Below, piece by piece: positions 7,722 to 15,836 of a stretch of DNA of 64,000 bases. The translations under genes and the position numbers were made by a program. The notes beneath the pieces were generated by a model. It did no database searches. It was not told the origin of the DNA and saw nothing but the letters and a program-made list of their open reading frames with translations. The first letter of the stretch is position 1; every line of letters begins with the position of its first letter. Origin of the DNA: Ferrimonas sp048263965 (GTDB lineage: Bacteria > Pseudomonadota > Gammaproteobacteria > Enterobacterales > Shewanellaceae); assembly GCF_048263965.1 (NCBI RefSeq), contig NZ_JBLXDO010000002.1, positions 216,971-280,970 on the forward strand, written 5' to 3'.

Positions 7722-9014
7722 ATGGACTGCAATGCTCCTACCCCAGAATCCCGCCAGCCCCAAAAGCCCTGGGAGCGCACTATCGGAATACTTCTCCTAA
7801 CCATGGTTGTATGGGCGATCAGTCAGGGAGACTGGAGCAAGGTCATTTCCTTCAAGGAAGAGGATGTCAGGAGCTTTTTTGAGGTTTATGGCGCTTGGCT
7901 TTTCATTGCCGCCATATCGGTAATGATTACCTGGGAGCATCAATTCTTTCAGCCAAGATATGAACTAAAAAAGGCCAAGAAAGAACAAATAGGCCTGACA
8001 GAAAATGCCTGGTTTCGGCGGGCGCTGCTTTACCCAGTTTTGTGCGCGTTTACTCTAGGGGCTTGCATTTATGCATGCAACTTCGAAACTCTGTCTCCCC
8101 ACAGCACAGAAGCTCAAGACGCAACCACATACCTGAACTTTCTCTGGGGATTCTTCAAGGCTCCTACCGCCATCTTGTCTCTGGCTGTTCCACTAGCAGC
8201 TTGGACTGTAGCGCATCATCGGACGAAGCTCACTATTGCATCATTAAAACGTCAAGAAGAGGCTCTCCAACACCAAAGAAGAGTGTTCGATGCACAAGAA
8301 AAAAAGCGAGTAGAAGATTCTTACATTAGTGTTCTAAACCACTTGATCAATGTCGTAAAGGCATCCCTAGACGAGAAAAACCCCTTACAAGAAAAATTCA
8401 TATACAAAGCTCCGGTGCTCATACAGTCACTAATCAACCGCTCTTACTGGGAATGCTCCACTAACGATACAGCTCATCTCGAACCTTTACTTCAGCCTAC
8501 CATGATAGATTGTTGCGAAACTTTCTGGGAGAGAACCCAAAAGCACTTGAAAGTAGAACTACTAAATTCGTTAGTTCACAAAAAACCATTCCATTGCCTT
8601 TCAGCCGAAGAAGTTAGTAACCTTCTAAATGCTCACAATGAGTTTTATGACGCTGCGATAGACCTCGCTGAACATGTAAGAGTGCCTTTCTTGTGTAGAA
8701 ACATACCTTACAAGGCTGTACTAAGCTTCCCGTTGACTCTAAATACTGTGGTCACGACCATTCAGGATAGCTTGCTTCCTGAGCCAGAGTACGCAGATAA
8801 AAACACTGCCCTATACGACCTGTTTGGCCTGGCTATTCCGGCATACTTGGGGTTAAAGGATAGTGAACCAACGTTTGGTGAGGTAATGAAAGTGCTAGAA
8901 GAAAGAGCTGGAAAAAATAGCTTAAATTCATACATCAAAACAATTGCTTCTGCCGCCTCGCCATCTCAGCCTGCCGCTGATTCTGGACAATCTGAGCCAC
9001 CCGCCGCTCAGTAA
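7722..9014 (+). CDS. Unknown four-helix membrane protein with cytosolic domain (cargo)
   Basis: A 430-residue protein. Four hydrophobic segments lie at about residues 20-35, 57-72, 100-118 and 143-165. A coiled coil (residues about 172-196, with KRQEEALQHQRRVFDAQ) and a roughly 200-residue soluble domain follow, and the tail is rich in Ser, Pro and Ala. The layout recalls membrane-anchored abortive-infection proteins, but I recognise no catalytic motif. Low GC sets it apart from the Mu genes. Its last 80 bases overlap the 3' end of mor on the opposite strand, so the insertion reused the end of mor. Confidence 0.72.
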   Translation: MDCNAPTPESRQPQKPWERTIGILLLTMVVWAISQGDWSKVISFKEEDVRSFFEVYGAWLFIAAISVMITWEHQFFQPRYELKKAKKEQIGLTENAWFRRALLYPVLCAFTLGACIYACNFETLSPHSTEAQDATTYLNFLWGFFKAPTAILSLAVPLAAWTVAHHRTKLTIASLKRQEEALQHQRRVFDAQEKKRVEDSYISVLNHLINVVKASLDEKNPLQEKFIYKAPVLIQSLINRSYWECSTNDTAHLEPLLQPTMIDCCETFWERTQKHLKVELLNSLVHKKPFHCLSAEEVSNLLNAHNEFYDAAIDLAEHVRVPFLCRNIPYKAVLSFPLTLNTVVTTIQDSLLPEPEYADKNTALYDLFGLAIPAYLGLKDSEPTFGEVMKVLEERAGKNSLNSYIKTIASAASPSQPAADSGQSEPPAAQ

Positions 9015-9360
9015 GCCCATACTGGGCGGCTAGCTGGGCAATGTTGTTGCCCTTGTAGGCCCGCCAGATGGCGATATGGGTAAGCGCCTTCTTCAGGTGG
9101 GTGCCGGTGGGGATATAGAGATCTCGCCCGCCCATGTAGGTGCCCAGGGCGGTCACCAGGGCTTCGGCCAATCGCTCAGCATTCGCAATCTTGCGCTCTT
9201 CCAGGGTGACCCGAAACAGCTCGGAGAGCGACTGCAGGATGGAGGGCCAGCGTCGGCGCAGGTCTTCCCGTTCGGTTTCCGTTAACCCTTCAAGCGCTTC
9301 CAGGGTGGCCTCCAGCTCATCGGCAGTGGAGGCAATCAAATCCAGTTGTTTTTCGCTCAC
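8935..9360 (-). CDS. mor: Mor-family middle-operon transcription regulator
   Basis: A 141-residue protein of the Mor/C family. The C-terminal half has the Mor signature: YIPTGTHLKKALTHIAIWR, then NNIAQLAAQYGLTERRVAQI, a helix-turn-helix. Mor activates the middle promoter of Mu, which in turn drives late gene expression. The start is GTG at 9360, overlapping the stop of gemA by 4 bases (CTGTGAG). The last 80 bases overlap the antisense cargo gene that ends at 9014. Confidence 0.9.
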   Translation of the reverse strand: MSEKQLDLIASTADELEATLEALEGLTETEREDLRRRWPSILQSLSELFRVTLEERKIANAERLAEALVTALGTYMGGRDLYIPTGTHLKKALTHIAIWRAYKGNNIAQLAAQYGLTERRVAQIVQNQRQAEMARRQKQLF

Positions 9361-9911
9361 AGCGCCCCCTCGTACTGTTTCACTATGACATCGTAACGGG
9401 CCAGGCCGGTGCTGCGCTCGTTGGTGTAGACCGCCTCCCCGCGCTGCTGGATGCGTTCGATAAGCACCCTGCGGTGCCAGGATTTGAGCATCTCCAGTAT
9501 CTGCATCGCTTGGTGGTGGCGCAGCCAGCCCACGTGGTCCACCTTTGGGCCATTGCCGCGCTCGGTAATGCGGCGCACGTAGGCATCCAGGGCGGTTTCC
9601 GAGCCGTCTTGCACCACGCCATGTTTGGCCATGGCGATCCACAAGGCCCGCACCTTATCCACCTGGGGGCTGCGGCTATGGCCGGTCTTTGGGCTAAGGC
9701 GCTTGCCCTGCCCTTTGCTGCTGCGACTGCGCGGCTTAAAGCCCAGGCCCTTGAATACCTCCAGCGCCTGTTCCAACTCCGGAAGCGTCATCTGGCTGCA
9801 GCTGCTTTTGCCGGTGGCCTGCATCAGGTTGGCGCGATAGTCGTGTTCATCCATGGCCAGCTCGCGCTTGGCGACGTGTATCAGGCGAACGAGTTGTTTT
9901 TTCCTGTCCAT
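9357..9911 (-). CDS. gemA: GemA-like regulatory protein (Mu gp16 family)
   Basis: A protein of about 184 residues containing KKQLVRLIHVAKREL and DEHDYRANLMQATGKSSCSQM, hallmarks of the DUF1018/GemA family, with a C-terminal region including VGWLRHHQAMQILEML. In Mu, GemA modulates host gene expression and DNA topology. The ATG at 9911 (MDRKKQ) fits the family N-terminus; an in-frame ATG at 9944 would add 11 residues, and neither has a well-placed Shine-Dalgarno. It sits just upstream of mor, as in Mu. Confidence 0.88.
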   Translation of the reverse strand: MDRKKQLVRLIHVAKRELAMDEHDYRANLMQATGKSSCSQMTLPELEQALEVFKGLGFKPRSRSSKGQGKRLSPKTGHSRSPQVDKVRALWIAMAKHGVVQDGSETALDAYVRRITERGNGPKVDHVGWLRHHQAMQILEMLKSWHRRVLIERIQQRGEAVYTNERSTGLARYDVIVKQYEGAL

Positions 9912-10004
9912 CTGGTGCGAATTCCCTAAGTGTTGGCTGCTCATCAGTACCGGGCCACCACGCCCGGCAGACCATGGGGGCACGGCCCCCGGGTTTCGCA
10001 TGAG

Positions 10005-10217
10005 TTAGTGCCACAGCCTGTCTGCGGCGTTGTTGCAGAAGGCTTTGCGAGTGCGGGCGTAGTCGCCTTCTACATGGCAGGGATGACGGTCGGCCACCTG
10101 CTGCCACTTTTCGGCGGCCTGCTGGTAGAGGCCCTGCTGCTCCAGTTGCACTGCTGCCTGGGCATAGGCGCGCACCAGGGCGCGCTCGATGCTCTCTTTA
10201 GAGGGGGTGAAGGTCAT
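10005..10217 (-). CDS. Small PerC/ANR-like phage protein
   Basis: A 70-residue protein with the pattern LEQQGLYQQAAEKWQQVAD followed by a basic helix ARTRKAFCNNAA. This resembles the PerC/ANR-type small regulators, where a glycine turn precedes an AAxRW-like helix. It lies between gemA and the DUF3164 gene, where Mu-like phages carry short early genes. The assignment is by eye and uncertain; a DNA-binding or RNA-polymerase-linked role is inferred. Confidence 0.6.
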   Translation of the reverse strand: MTFTPSKESIERALVRAYAQAAVQLEQQGLYQQAAEKWQQVADRHPCHVEGDYARTRKAFCNNAADRLWH

Positions 10218-10226
10218 GGGCTCTCC

Positions 10227-10853
10227 TTAGGCGCTGGCCAGGTCCAGGGGCAGTTGGCTGTAGCTGCCATTGGGCCGGCGTTGATAGAAGCGCAGGTAGG
10301 TGGCGGTGCCCACCACCTGGATGGCATCGCTGATGGCTTCCATGGCCTGCTTCCAGTGGTCATCGTTAATCTCCAGCTGGCGCAGGGAGAGCACCTGGTT
10401 GACGTTGATTTGACCCTGCTTGTCTACCTTGAAGGCCTGGTTCACCAGCACCTTGATGTTGTCGTTGGAGCCCTCGCTCCAGCGGTGGATGCAGTCGTCG
10501 ATGATCCCCTTGGCCACCTGGATGCGTTCGTCGAACACCCGGTGGTCGGCCTTGGCCATGATCACCCGGTACTGGCCGTCGAAACTGGTGAGGGTAACGT
10601 TGCCTTTGGTGCCGCCATATTTGACGTCGTACTCGGCGGCGGAAAGGTCGACGAAGGCGAGGATCTCCTCGAAGGCGTTCTGCTTGAACTGGGCCATGGT
10701 GCTGCGAATGGTGCCGGCCCGCTTGATGAGGTCGACCACCAGCTCATCGCGCAGCTTGTCCACCGCTTTGATGTTGGCTTCGGGCACCAGGTCGCCTCTG
10801 GCGTTCTTGCGGTAACCTGCTGGCAGGTTAGTGTTGGGTTGCATTGTGGTCAT
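10227..10853 (-). CDS. DUF3164 family protein
   Basis: A 208-residue protein with the DUF3164 pattern: an opening GYRKNARGDLVPEANIKA, a helical middle, FDGQYRVIMAKADHRVFDER, and a C-terminal YLRFYQR. Members are common in the early regions of Mu-like phages; the function is not established. The ATG at 10853 is preceded by AAGGAG. Codon use and tight packing agree with the early operon. Confidence 0.88.
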   Translation of the reverse strand: MTTMQPNTNLPAGYRKNARGDLVPEANIKAVDKLRDELVVDLIKRAGTIRSTMAQFKQNAFEEILAFVDLSAAEYDVKYGGTKGNVTLTSFDGQYRVIMAKADHRVFDERIQVAKGIIDDCIHRWSEGSNDNIKVLVNQAFKVDKQGQINVNQVLSLRQLEINDDHWKQAMEAISDAIQVVGTATYLRFYQRRPNGSYSQLPLDLASA

Positions 10854-11100
10854 CACAGACTCCTTGTTGATGCAGTTCGGTGGCAAGGTCGAGCACTTTG
10901 GGCAGTTTGTCCTGGGCCAGCTTGGTGGCGCTGCGCAGCAGCGGCGCCAGGGCCGAGGGCAGCATGTGGGCCAGCTGGTAGCTGAGCAGGTATTCCAGCG
11001 CCTGCTCCGGGGTGGCGGTGGCAGGCAGCGCCGGGGCGCTGACCTCCAACTGGGTTTTCCCGCCCTGGTGGCGGATTCTCAGGATGATTTGCTGGCTCAT
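10828..11100 (-). CDS. Small early phage protein, unknown
   Basis: A 90-residue protein starting MSQQIILRIRHQGGK, with a predicted short beta start and a helical C-terminal half. The ATG at 11100 has a strong GGAAGGAG Shine-Dalgarno. It overlaps the DUF3164 gene and its upstream neighbour. I do not recognise a family; its location indicates a Mu early-region accessory protein. Confidence 0.65.
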   Translation of the reverse strand: MSQQIILRIRHQGGKTQLEVSAPALPATATPEQALEYLLSYQLAHMLPSALAPLLRSATKLAQDKLPKVLDLATELHQQGVCDDHNATQH

Positions 11101-11351
11101 GGGCACTCCTTCCAGCGCACCAGGCAGCTGGCAAAGCGAGTGGTCTTGTACTCGATGCGGCCCTTGGGGCTGTTCTCGATGATGGCGGTTTGGGTGCCGG
11201 GCAAAGGCCGGCAGGGCCGCTCGATTTCGATAAGGGGCAAGGCGCGCCCCAGGTTCACATTGCGCACAAAGCAGCCTTTGGTTTTCAGCCGTTGAACTGC
11301 CGTTAAACAGGTTTTAAGGCGCTGTTCCACCGCCTGGTTTCCCTGAATCAT
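11097..11351 (-). CDS. Small early phage protein, unknown
   Basis: An 84-residue protein with basic and Cys-containing segments (RLKTKGCFVRNVNL; FASCLVRWKECP). It starts at an ATG preceded by GGAGAG and overlaps both neighbours by 4 bases, the usual sign of coupled translation in this operon. No family is recognised and no membrane segment is visible. Confidence 0.62.
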   Translation of the reverse strand: MIQGNQAVEQRLKTCLTAVQRLKTKGCFVRNVNLGRALPLIEIERPCRPLPGTQTAIIENSPKGRIEYKTTRFASCLVRWKECP

Positions 11352-11875
11352 TTGCTCTCCTTGGTCAGTAATCGGTTGTACTTCACCGCCAGGGCGATGA
11401 ACTCGCCCTTGAGCAGTTGGTATTTGTCGGTGCCCTGCTCTGCCGCTTGCCGTTCCATCTGATGGATTAGGGCATTGGCGTCGCAGCGCTCTCCTGGTCT
11501 TCGGGTGGTGAGAGTGGGCTTGTCGTCTATCACCTGGATGTTCAGGGGCGAGCCCATGCGCTCCTCAAGGTGCGAGTGAGGGCAGCCACTGCGACAGGCG
11601 CGGTAGAGTTTGATCCGCTGCGGGTTGGTGGCGGCGAAGGGGCGGCACTGGTGTTGCTCGCAGATGTCCTGGGTGATCTCCCCCAGCACCGGGCAGTGAA
11701 CGCTGATTTTCATCAGCAGCCCTTCCACCTTGCGGGCGATGCGGTCCACATCGCCGGGGTATTTTTCTGCGAGTACCAGGGAGACGGTGGCCGGGCTGAC
11801 GCCCAACAACTTGGCCACCTTGGCCTGGCTTGAGCGGCCCACCTCTTTTCGAAGGGCTTCTAGCCACAGTTTCAT
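11348..11875 (-). CDS. Helix-turn-helix early phage protein
   Basis: A 175-residue protein. Residues about 10-45 form a Cro/XRE-like helix-turn-helix (GRSSQAKVAKLLGVSPATVS). A middle segment has several Cys and His residues (CPVLGEITQDICEQHQCRPF, then CRSGCPHS) that could hold a metal. The C-terminal region is helical. It probably regulates early phage transcription or replication. The four-base overlap with the next upstream gene indicates a shared transcript. Confidence 0.7.
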   Translation of the reverse strand: MKLWLEALRKEVGRSSQAKVAKLLGVSPATVSLVLAEKYPGDVDRIARKVEGLLMKISVHCPVLGEITQDICEQHQCRPFAATNPQRIKLYRACRSGCPHSHLEERMGSPLNIQVIDDKPTLTTRRPGERCDANALIHQMERQAAEQGTDKYQLLKGEFIALAVKYNRLLTKESK

Positions 11876-12426
11876 GAGCTGCTTCCTTGGTCAGTAAAGG
11901 GGTAAAGCTTGCACTCGTTGTCGTCCCACAGGCCGATGCCCTGGCGCTGGATGGGTGGCCGGGGCCCGGTGTAACGCACCAGGCGAAACAGGTGCGCTTC
12001 CCGGTTGCCGTTGTCCTGGCGGCGCAGGTAGCCGGACTGCTCCAGGGCGCGCAGGTAGCGGGCGGCGCTGTTGCGGTGGACGTCGGTCAGGGCGGAAAGC
12101 TCCGGGATGGTGATGTGGCGCTTTACCCGGATGGCGTTCCACATTTTCTGGCGCTGACGCTTGGGACTGCGGCTGATGTTGACCTTTTGCCCCTTGCGAG
12201 AGCCGGGGCCGAAGGCCATATCATCGGGCGCTACTACGGTGAAGCGCTTGGTAAAGCCGTCGCGGATGCATTCGACCCGGTTCGCCTTCTGCAGGCTGTA
12301 GGTGAAGCAGCGCACGGTGTTGATTTCGACGCCTGTTTCCTTGGCTATTTCTGGGTTGGTGAAGCTCGGCTTGGTGAGCATGGCTTCCCAGGCCCGCTGG
12401 CGCGGGCTCTTTTGTTTTGCTGTCAC
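11872..12426 (-). CDS. Double winged-helix phage protein
   Basis: A 184-residue basic protein with two winged-helix-like segments. The first is around residues 15-60 (FTNPEIAKETGVEINTVRCF) and the second around 105-145 (ITIPELSALTDVHRNSAARY), the latter followed by a QSGYLRRQD wing. It probably binds DNA. It lies directly downstream of the MuB gene, where Mu-like phages carry regulatory early genes. The target and function are unknown. Confidence 0.72.
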   Translation of the reverse strand: MTAKQKSPRQRAWEAMLTKPSFTNPEIAKETGVEINTVRCFTYSLQKANRVECIRDGFTKRFTVVAPDDMAFGPGSRKGQKVNISRSPKRQRQKMWNAIRVKRHITIPELSALTDVHRNSAARYLRALEQSGYLRRQDNGNREAHLFRLVRYTGPRPPIQRQGIGLWDDNECKLYPFTDQGSSS

Positions 12427-12465
12427 TGTCTATTCCCTCAAACGTGTTGCTGTGGCCGGAGAGCC

Positions 12466-13155
12466 CTACCGCTGCCAGTGCTCCATATCGATGAAATCAA
12501 GGCCGGAGACGATGGCTTGTTTTTCTATCTCCTCCAGCATGGCGGCGGCGTTTCGCAGGTTGCCGCCGGTGTCGCGGATGACTTTGCGCAACAGGGTGTC
12601 GCCCACTTTGATGCCCTCTTCGAAGAGGGTTTCGACGATGATCTGCAGGTCTTCGAGGTCGGCTGGCTGGAACTCGTAACGCTGGCGAATGCGGCTGTCG
12701 AGCTGGGGGATGGTGGCGATCTTCTTGGCGATCTTGTTCATGCCGATGAGCATGATGGTGCAGTCGGTCAGGTCCTGGATGTCGCGAATGGTCTCCAGGA
12801 TGTCTGGCTGGCCCATGTAGTAGTCGGCCTCGTCGATAAACAGCACCCTGGGGTTCTGAGACAGGGCATCCACGGCCTTGTCGAGACGGGCCCGCTTGGC
12901 TCGGGGGATGTCGCGCTCGCCCAGCTCTTTAAGCAGCTGGTCGAGAAAGGTGGAGGTGGTCTCCAGCCGCACGGCACGGATGTAGATGCCGTTGGGGATG
13001 GAGTTGAGCAGCCGAATGGTGGCGGTGGTCTTGCCCACCCCTGGAGGGCCGTCGAGCAGGCCGAACCCCGGCAAGGCGCTGGAGCGGTTAAGCAGGGTTA
13101 ACAGGGTGGAGTTGGCCATATCCACGTTCTTGGTGTACGCACAGAGATCTTTCAT
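12466..13155 (-). CDS. MuB-like transposition target-selection AAA+ ATPase
   Basis: A 229-residue ATPase with Walker A (GPPGVGKT, residues 36-43) and Walker B (VLFIDEAD, residues 104-111), then a sensor-like IMLIGMNK and an arginine-finger region LDSRIRQRYEF. MuB proteins coat target DNA, deliver it to the transposase and give target immunity. The gene lies 14 bases downstream of the transposase gene. It is shorter than Mu MuB and lacks the long N-terminal HTH domain, as in many Mu-like phages of marine bacteria. Confidence 0.93.
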   Translation of the reverse strand: MKDLCAYTKNVDMANSTLLTLLNRSSALPGFGLLDGPPGVGKTTATIRLLNSIPNGIYIRAVRLETTSTFLDQLLKELGERDIPRAKRARLDKAVDALSQNPRVLFIDEADYYMGQPDILETIRDIQDLTDCTIMLIGMNKIAKKIATIPQLDSRIRQRYEFQPADLEDLQIIVETLFEEGIKVGDTLLRKVIRDTGGNLRNAAAMLEEIEKQAIVSGLDFIDMEHWQR

Positions 13156-13169
13156 TGGAACTCCTTCTC

Positions 13170-15416
13170 TTACTGATTCACTTTGCTGAGGTTGGGGGTG
13201 CCGACCATGCGCTCGATGACTTGCATGAGGTCGGGGTTCTTGTTTCGGAATTTGGCGAGCTTGGCTTTCTCCTCTTCCAGCAGTTCCCGGCGCTGGGCCT
13301 GGCGCAGCAGGTATTTGGCTTCGTCCTCTTCGCTGCGAAAGGCGCTGGCTTTGGTGCCGCTCTGTTTGAGGGCGCTTTCGGCACGCAACTGCTGCTGACG
13401 ACGCTCGGCAAAGGCGGCGCGCTCTTCGTCGCTCATGGCGGGACGTTTGTTGAGTTCGACGCCTGCGGCGGTTTGGGCGCCGGTTAAGGCGCTGCTGCTA
13501 TGTGGCTGCTGGCTTTTCGGAAATGCGGTGATGCCCTGGTTACGCAGCTTGGCGGCTTGAACGATCTGCTGGGCCATTTCGCCAGGGTTGACGGCTTTGC
13601 CGGCTTGGCGCAGCTCTTTGCGTTTCTCGGTGAGGGTGGCGCGCTGCATGGCTTTGGCCTGGGCGGTGAGTTCGCTGAGGCTGAGGCCACTGTCGGCCAG
13701 CTGTGGGCACTCGGCCACACAGAGGAAGGCCATGCTGGTGCGTTCGAACACCATGACCCGCCCGACTTCGTCTGGGTCGTGGCTGACGAAAACGGTTTCG
13801 CCAATCATGGGGGCCAGCTCCGGTGCCAGGTAGCTGAGGCCTTCGACGACGATGCCAGCGTCTTTGTTGATGGTGCGTTCACCCGCCGGGCGGCCACTTT
13901 GGGCAGCCACCGGGGTGAGCAGTAAGTCCAGGCTGCGGGGGTTGCCGATGGTCTGCAAAGGCAGGGTGCAGCTTTGCCAGCGCTGCATGGGGCTCATGCC
14001 CAGGGAGCGATGACGGTTATGCAGGTAGAGGTTCTCTATCCAGTCATCGATAACCAACTGCAGCTCTTTGCTGGAGAGGCTGACTTCGATCTGCTCGCTG
14101 CTGCCCTTGGCCATGATGCGCTCGGCGAAGGAACGACGGGAGCGGATCTCCTGACGCTTGGCGACGTTGTGGCCGCCGTAACCCGGCAGCAGGGTGCTGA
14201 TGCCGTGGGCCCAGGTGCGGAAGAAGCGCTCGATGAAGGGCTTTTCATCCCCATGAAAGGGCTTGGTCAGGCACTGCTGTACGCCGACGTTCAGCAAGAT
14301 GGATTCGATGCGGCGAGAAACGTAGTCCTTACCGTTGTCGGTAACCACGGTCTCTGGTACGCCCAGGGTCAGCAGTGCTTTGCGCAGCAACTGACTGACG
14401 GTGGCGGCGCTGGAGGTGGGGACCACCACCACCAGGGGGCGGCGGCTGTAGACGTCGATCATGCCGACGATGGAGTAACGGCCATCGGTCAGCAATACGT
14501 CCGATGGGGTGGAGTCCAGCTCCCATACCTGGTTTACCCGGATTACGTCTTCGCCCATGCGACCCCAGGCCACCTGGCGTTTGTTCTTGAAGTCGTCCGG
14601 GGCGCGCAGCTGGTGCATCAGCAATGGATTCGCCTGGGCAAAGGCGGTAAGCCAACGGCGACAGGCACTCTCTGAGGGCAGATCCCACTCCAGGCCTTCA
14701 ACCTGGCTTTTGGACGCGATGAGCTGGAACAGCAGCCTGGGGGTGATGTCGGGCTGGTGGTAGAGCACGCCTTTGCAGTAGCTGAGCATGTCAGGCTGGC
14801 GCTCAATCTTAGAGGCGCCCTCCTCCCTTTGATAACGCCCCGCCAGAGCGGCACTGCCATGCGCTTCAAACAGTGAATTCCAGCGGTAGAGGGTGGCGCG
14901 GTTTATAGTGCGCACCTGCTGATAGACCTCTTCCCTCAGGGAGAGGGAGCGCTGGTTGAAGGCGTCGATGAAGCGGTTGACCCCTTCCATCTTGCGCTTG
15001 GCCTGGGCATAGGGCCCGACGAACGCCCGGAAGGCGGCAACGATGGCGGTTTTGGCACAGGCGCGGTCTGCCCCCCGCTCAGAAAGCTGCATCATGGCCG
15101 CCGCGCTGGCTTCGCGCTGCTGCTGTCGCTGCTCGAAGCTTTGCTGATCGTCGCTCTGCTTTTGGGTAGCCACAGCTTTGCCCGAGATAAATGCCGCATC
15201 GGTGGTGGCCAGCTCTGCCGCCTGCTGATGCGCCACCTGCACCTGAGCTTCGGGAGGCAGGCAGTCGGAGCGGTACTCCTTGCCCTTTCCTTGCTGACGG
15301 CGACGTACCTGATCCGGCGCTGCCAGACGGTTGAGCTTGTCGCGAGTGCGTCGTTCAGAGCCGGGCATGCCAGGTAGGCCACAAGCTTGGGCTGGCGTTA
15401 ACCAGGTGCTACTCAT
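13170..15416 (-). CDS. MuA-like DDE transposase
   Basis: A 748-residue transposase. The DDE core has Asp about 301 (ELDSTPSD), Asp about 360 (VVTDNGKDY) and Glu about 396 (KPFIERFF), on a RNase H-like fold. The N-terminus begins STWLTPAQACGLPGMP, the end-binding Mu-type winged helix, followed by basic DNA-binding domains. The C-terminal region, rich in Arg, Lys and Gln, corresponds to the MuB and ClpX contact region. I chose ATG 15416 because GGAGG precedes it and because it matches the family N-terminus; translation further upstream reads out of character. Confidence 0.95.
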   Translation of the reverse strand: MSSTWLTPAQACGLPGMPGSERRTRDKLNRLAAPDQVRRRQQGKGKEYRSDCLPPEAQVQVAHQQAAELATTDAAFISGKAVATQKQSDDQQSFEQRQQQREASAAAMMQLSERGADRACAKTAIVAAFRAFVGPYAQAKRKMEGVNRFIDAFNQRSLSLREEVYQQVRTINRATLYRWNSLFEAHGSAALAGRYQREEGASKIERQPDMLSYCKGVLYHQPDITPRLLFQLIASKSQVEGLEWDLPSESACRRWLTAFAQANPLLMHQLRAPDDFKNKRQVAWGRMGEDVIRVNQVWELDSTPSDVLLTDGRYSIVGMIDVYSRRPLVVVVPTSSAATVSQLLRKALLTLGVPETVVTDNGKDYVSRRIESILLNVGVQQCLTKPFHGDEKPFIERFFRTWAHGISTLLPGYGGHNVAKRQEIRSRRSFAERIMAKGSSEQIEVSLSSKELQLVIDDWIENLYLHNRHRSLGMSPMQRWQSCTLPLQTIGNPRSLDLLLTPVAAQSGRPAGERTINKDAGIVVEGLSYLAPELAPMIGETVFVSHDPDEVGRVMVFERTSMAFLCVAECPQLADSGLSLSELTAQAKAMQRATLTEKRKELRQAGKAVNPGEMAQQIVQAAKLRNQGITAFPKSQQPHSSSALTGAQTAAGVELNKRPAMSDEERAAFAERRQQQLRAESALKQSGTKASAFRSEEDEAKYLLRQAQRRELLEEEKAKLAKFRNKNPDLMQVIERMVGTPNLSKVNQ

Positions 15417-15636
15417 GAGTGCCTCCAAACAGGTCAAAGCCCAGGGTTTGAGAGAGGTCACTGATGATCGATTTGGACAGCTTGCGCTTAGGCTTACGGT
15501 TGTTTTCAGGGGCAAACAACTGGATGCAATGAAGCACGGTTCTAGGGTTGTAACCATGCTGCATTGCCCATGCGCGGCAGGTGAATCCCTTAGCCCTGAG
15601 CGCGCCCTGGATGTGATTGGCGGTTTCTATCCTCAT
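15409..15636 (-). CDS. Ner/Nlp-like small DNA-binding protein
   Basis: A 75-residue protein with a helix-turn-helix segment (RAWAMQHGYNPRTVLHCIQ) and a basic tail (RKPKRKLSKS) ending ISDLSQTLGFDLFGG. In Mu, Ner shuts down the early and repressor promoters. The position between the transposase and the divergent repressor fits that role. It overlaps the MuA start by 8 bases. Confidence 0.82.
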   Translation of the reverse strand: MRIETANHIQGALRAKGFTCRAWAMQHGYNPRTVLHCIQLFAPENNRKPKRKLSKSIISDLSQTLGFDLFGGTHE

Positions 15637-15668
15637 ACCTAATCCCGTGGTAATATCAATCAGTTATC

Positions 15669-15770
15669 TGTCGCATTTGGCAACTTACCGAATGCGACAT
15701 ATTTACAGCATTGATCGAGATATATGTCGAGTCAAGAGCTATTTGCTGCGTCCGCAACATATTTGCAGCA
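15669..15770. promoter_or_regulatory. Operator region between ner and the repressor
   Basis: Bases 15669-15699 form a perfect 9-bp inverted repeat (TGTCGCATT / AATGCGACA) with a 13-base spacer. A 17-base element, GCRACATATTTRCAGCA, occurs at 15694-15710 and again at 15754-15770, exactly 60 bases apart and differing at two positions. The region separates divergent phage genes, so these are the likely operators for the repressor and/or Ner. Assigning each site needs binding data. Confidence 0.72.
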
Positions 15771-15836
15771 AGGCAAGGAATCGAATCCGGTTTATACTCA
15801 ATGAATCAAGCGGTTACCTTCAAAAGGGACAAGCTA

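Noticed and set aside
11887..13101. Long plus-strand open frame opposite MuB and the winged-helix gene
   Set aside because: Repetitive Gly, Leu and Val composition typical of an antisense frame; the minus-strand ATPase is certain.
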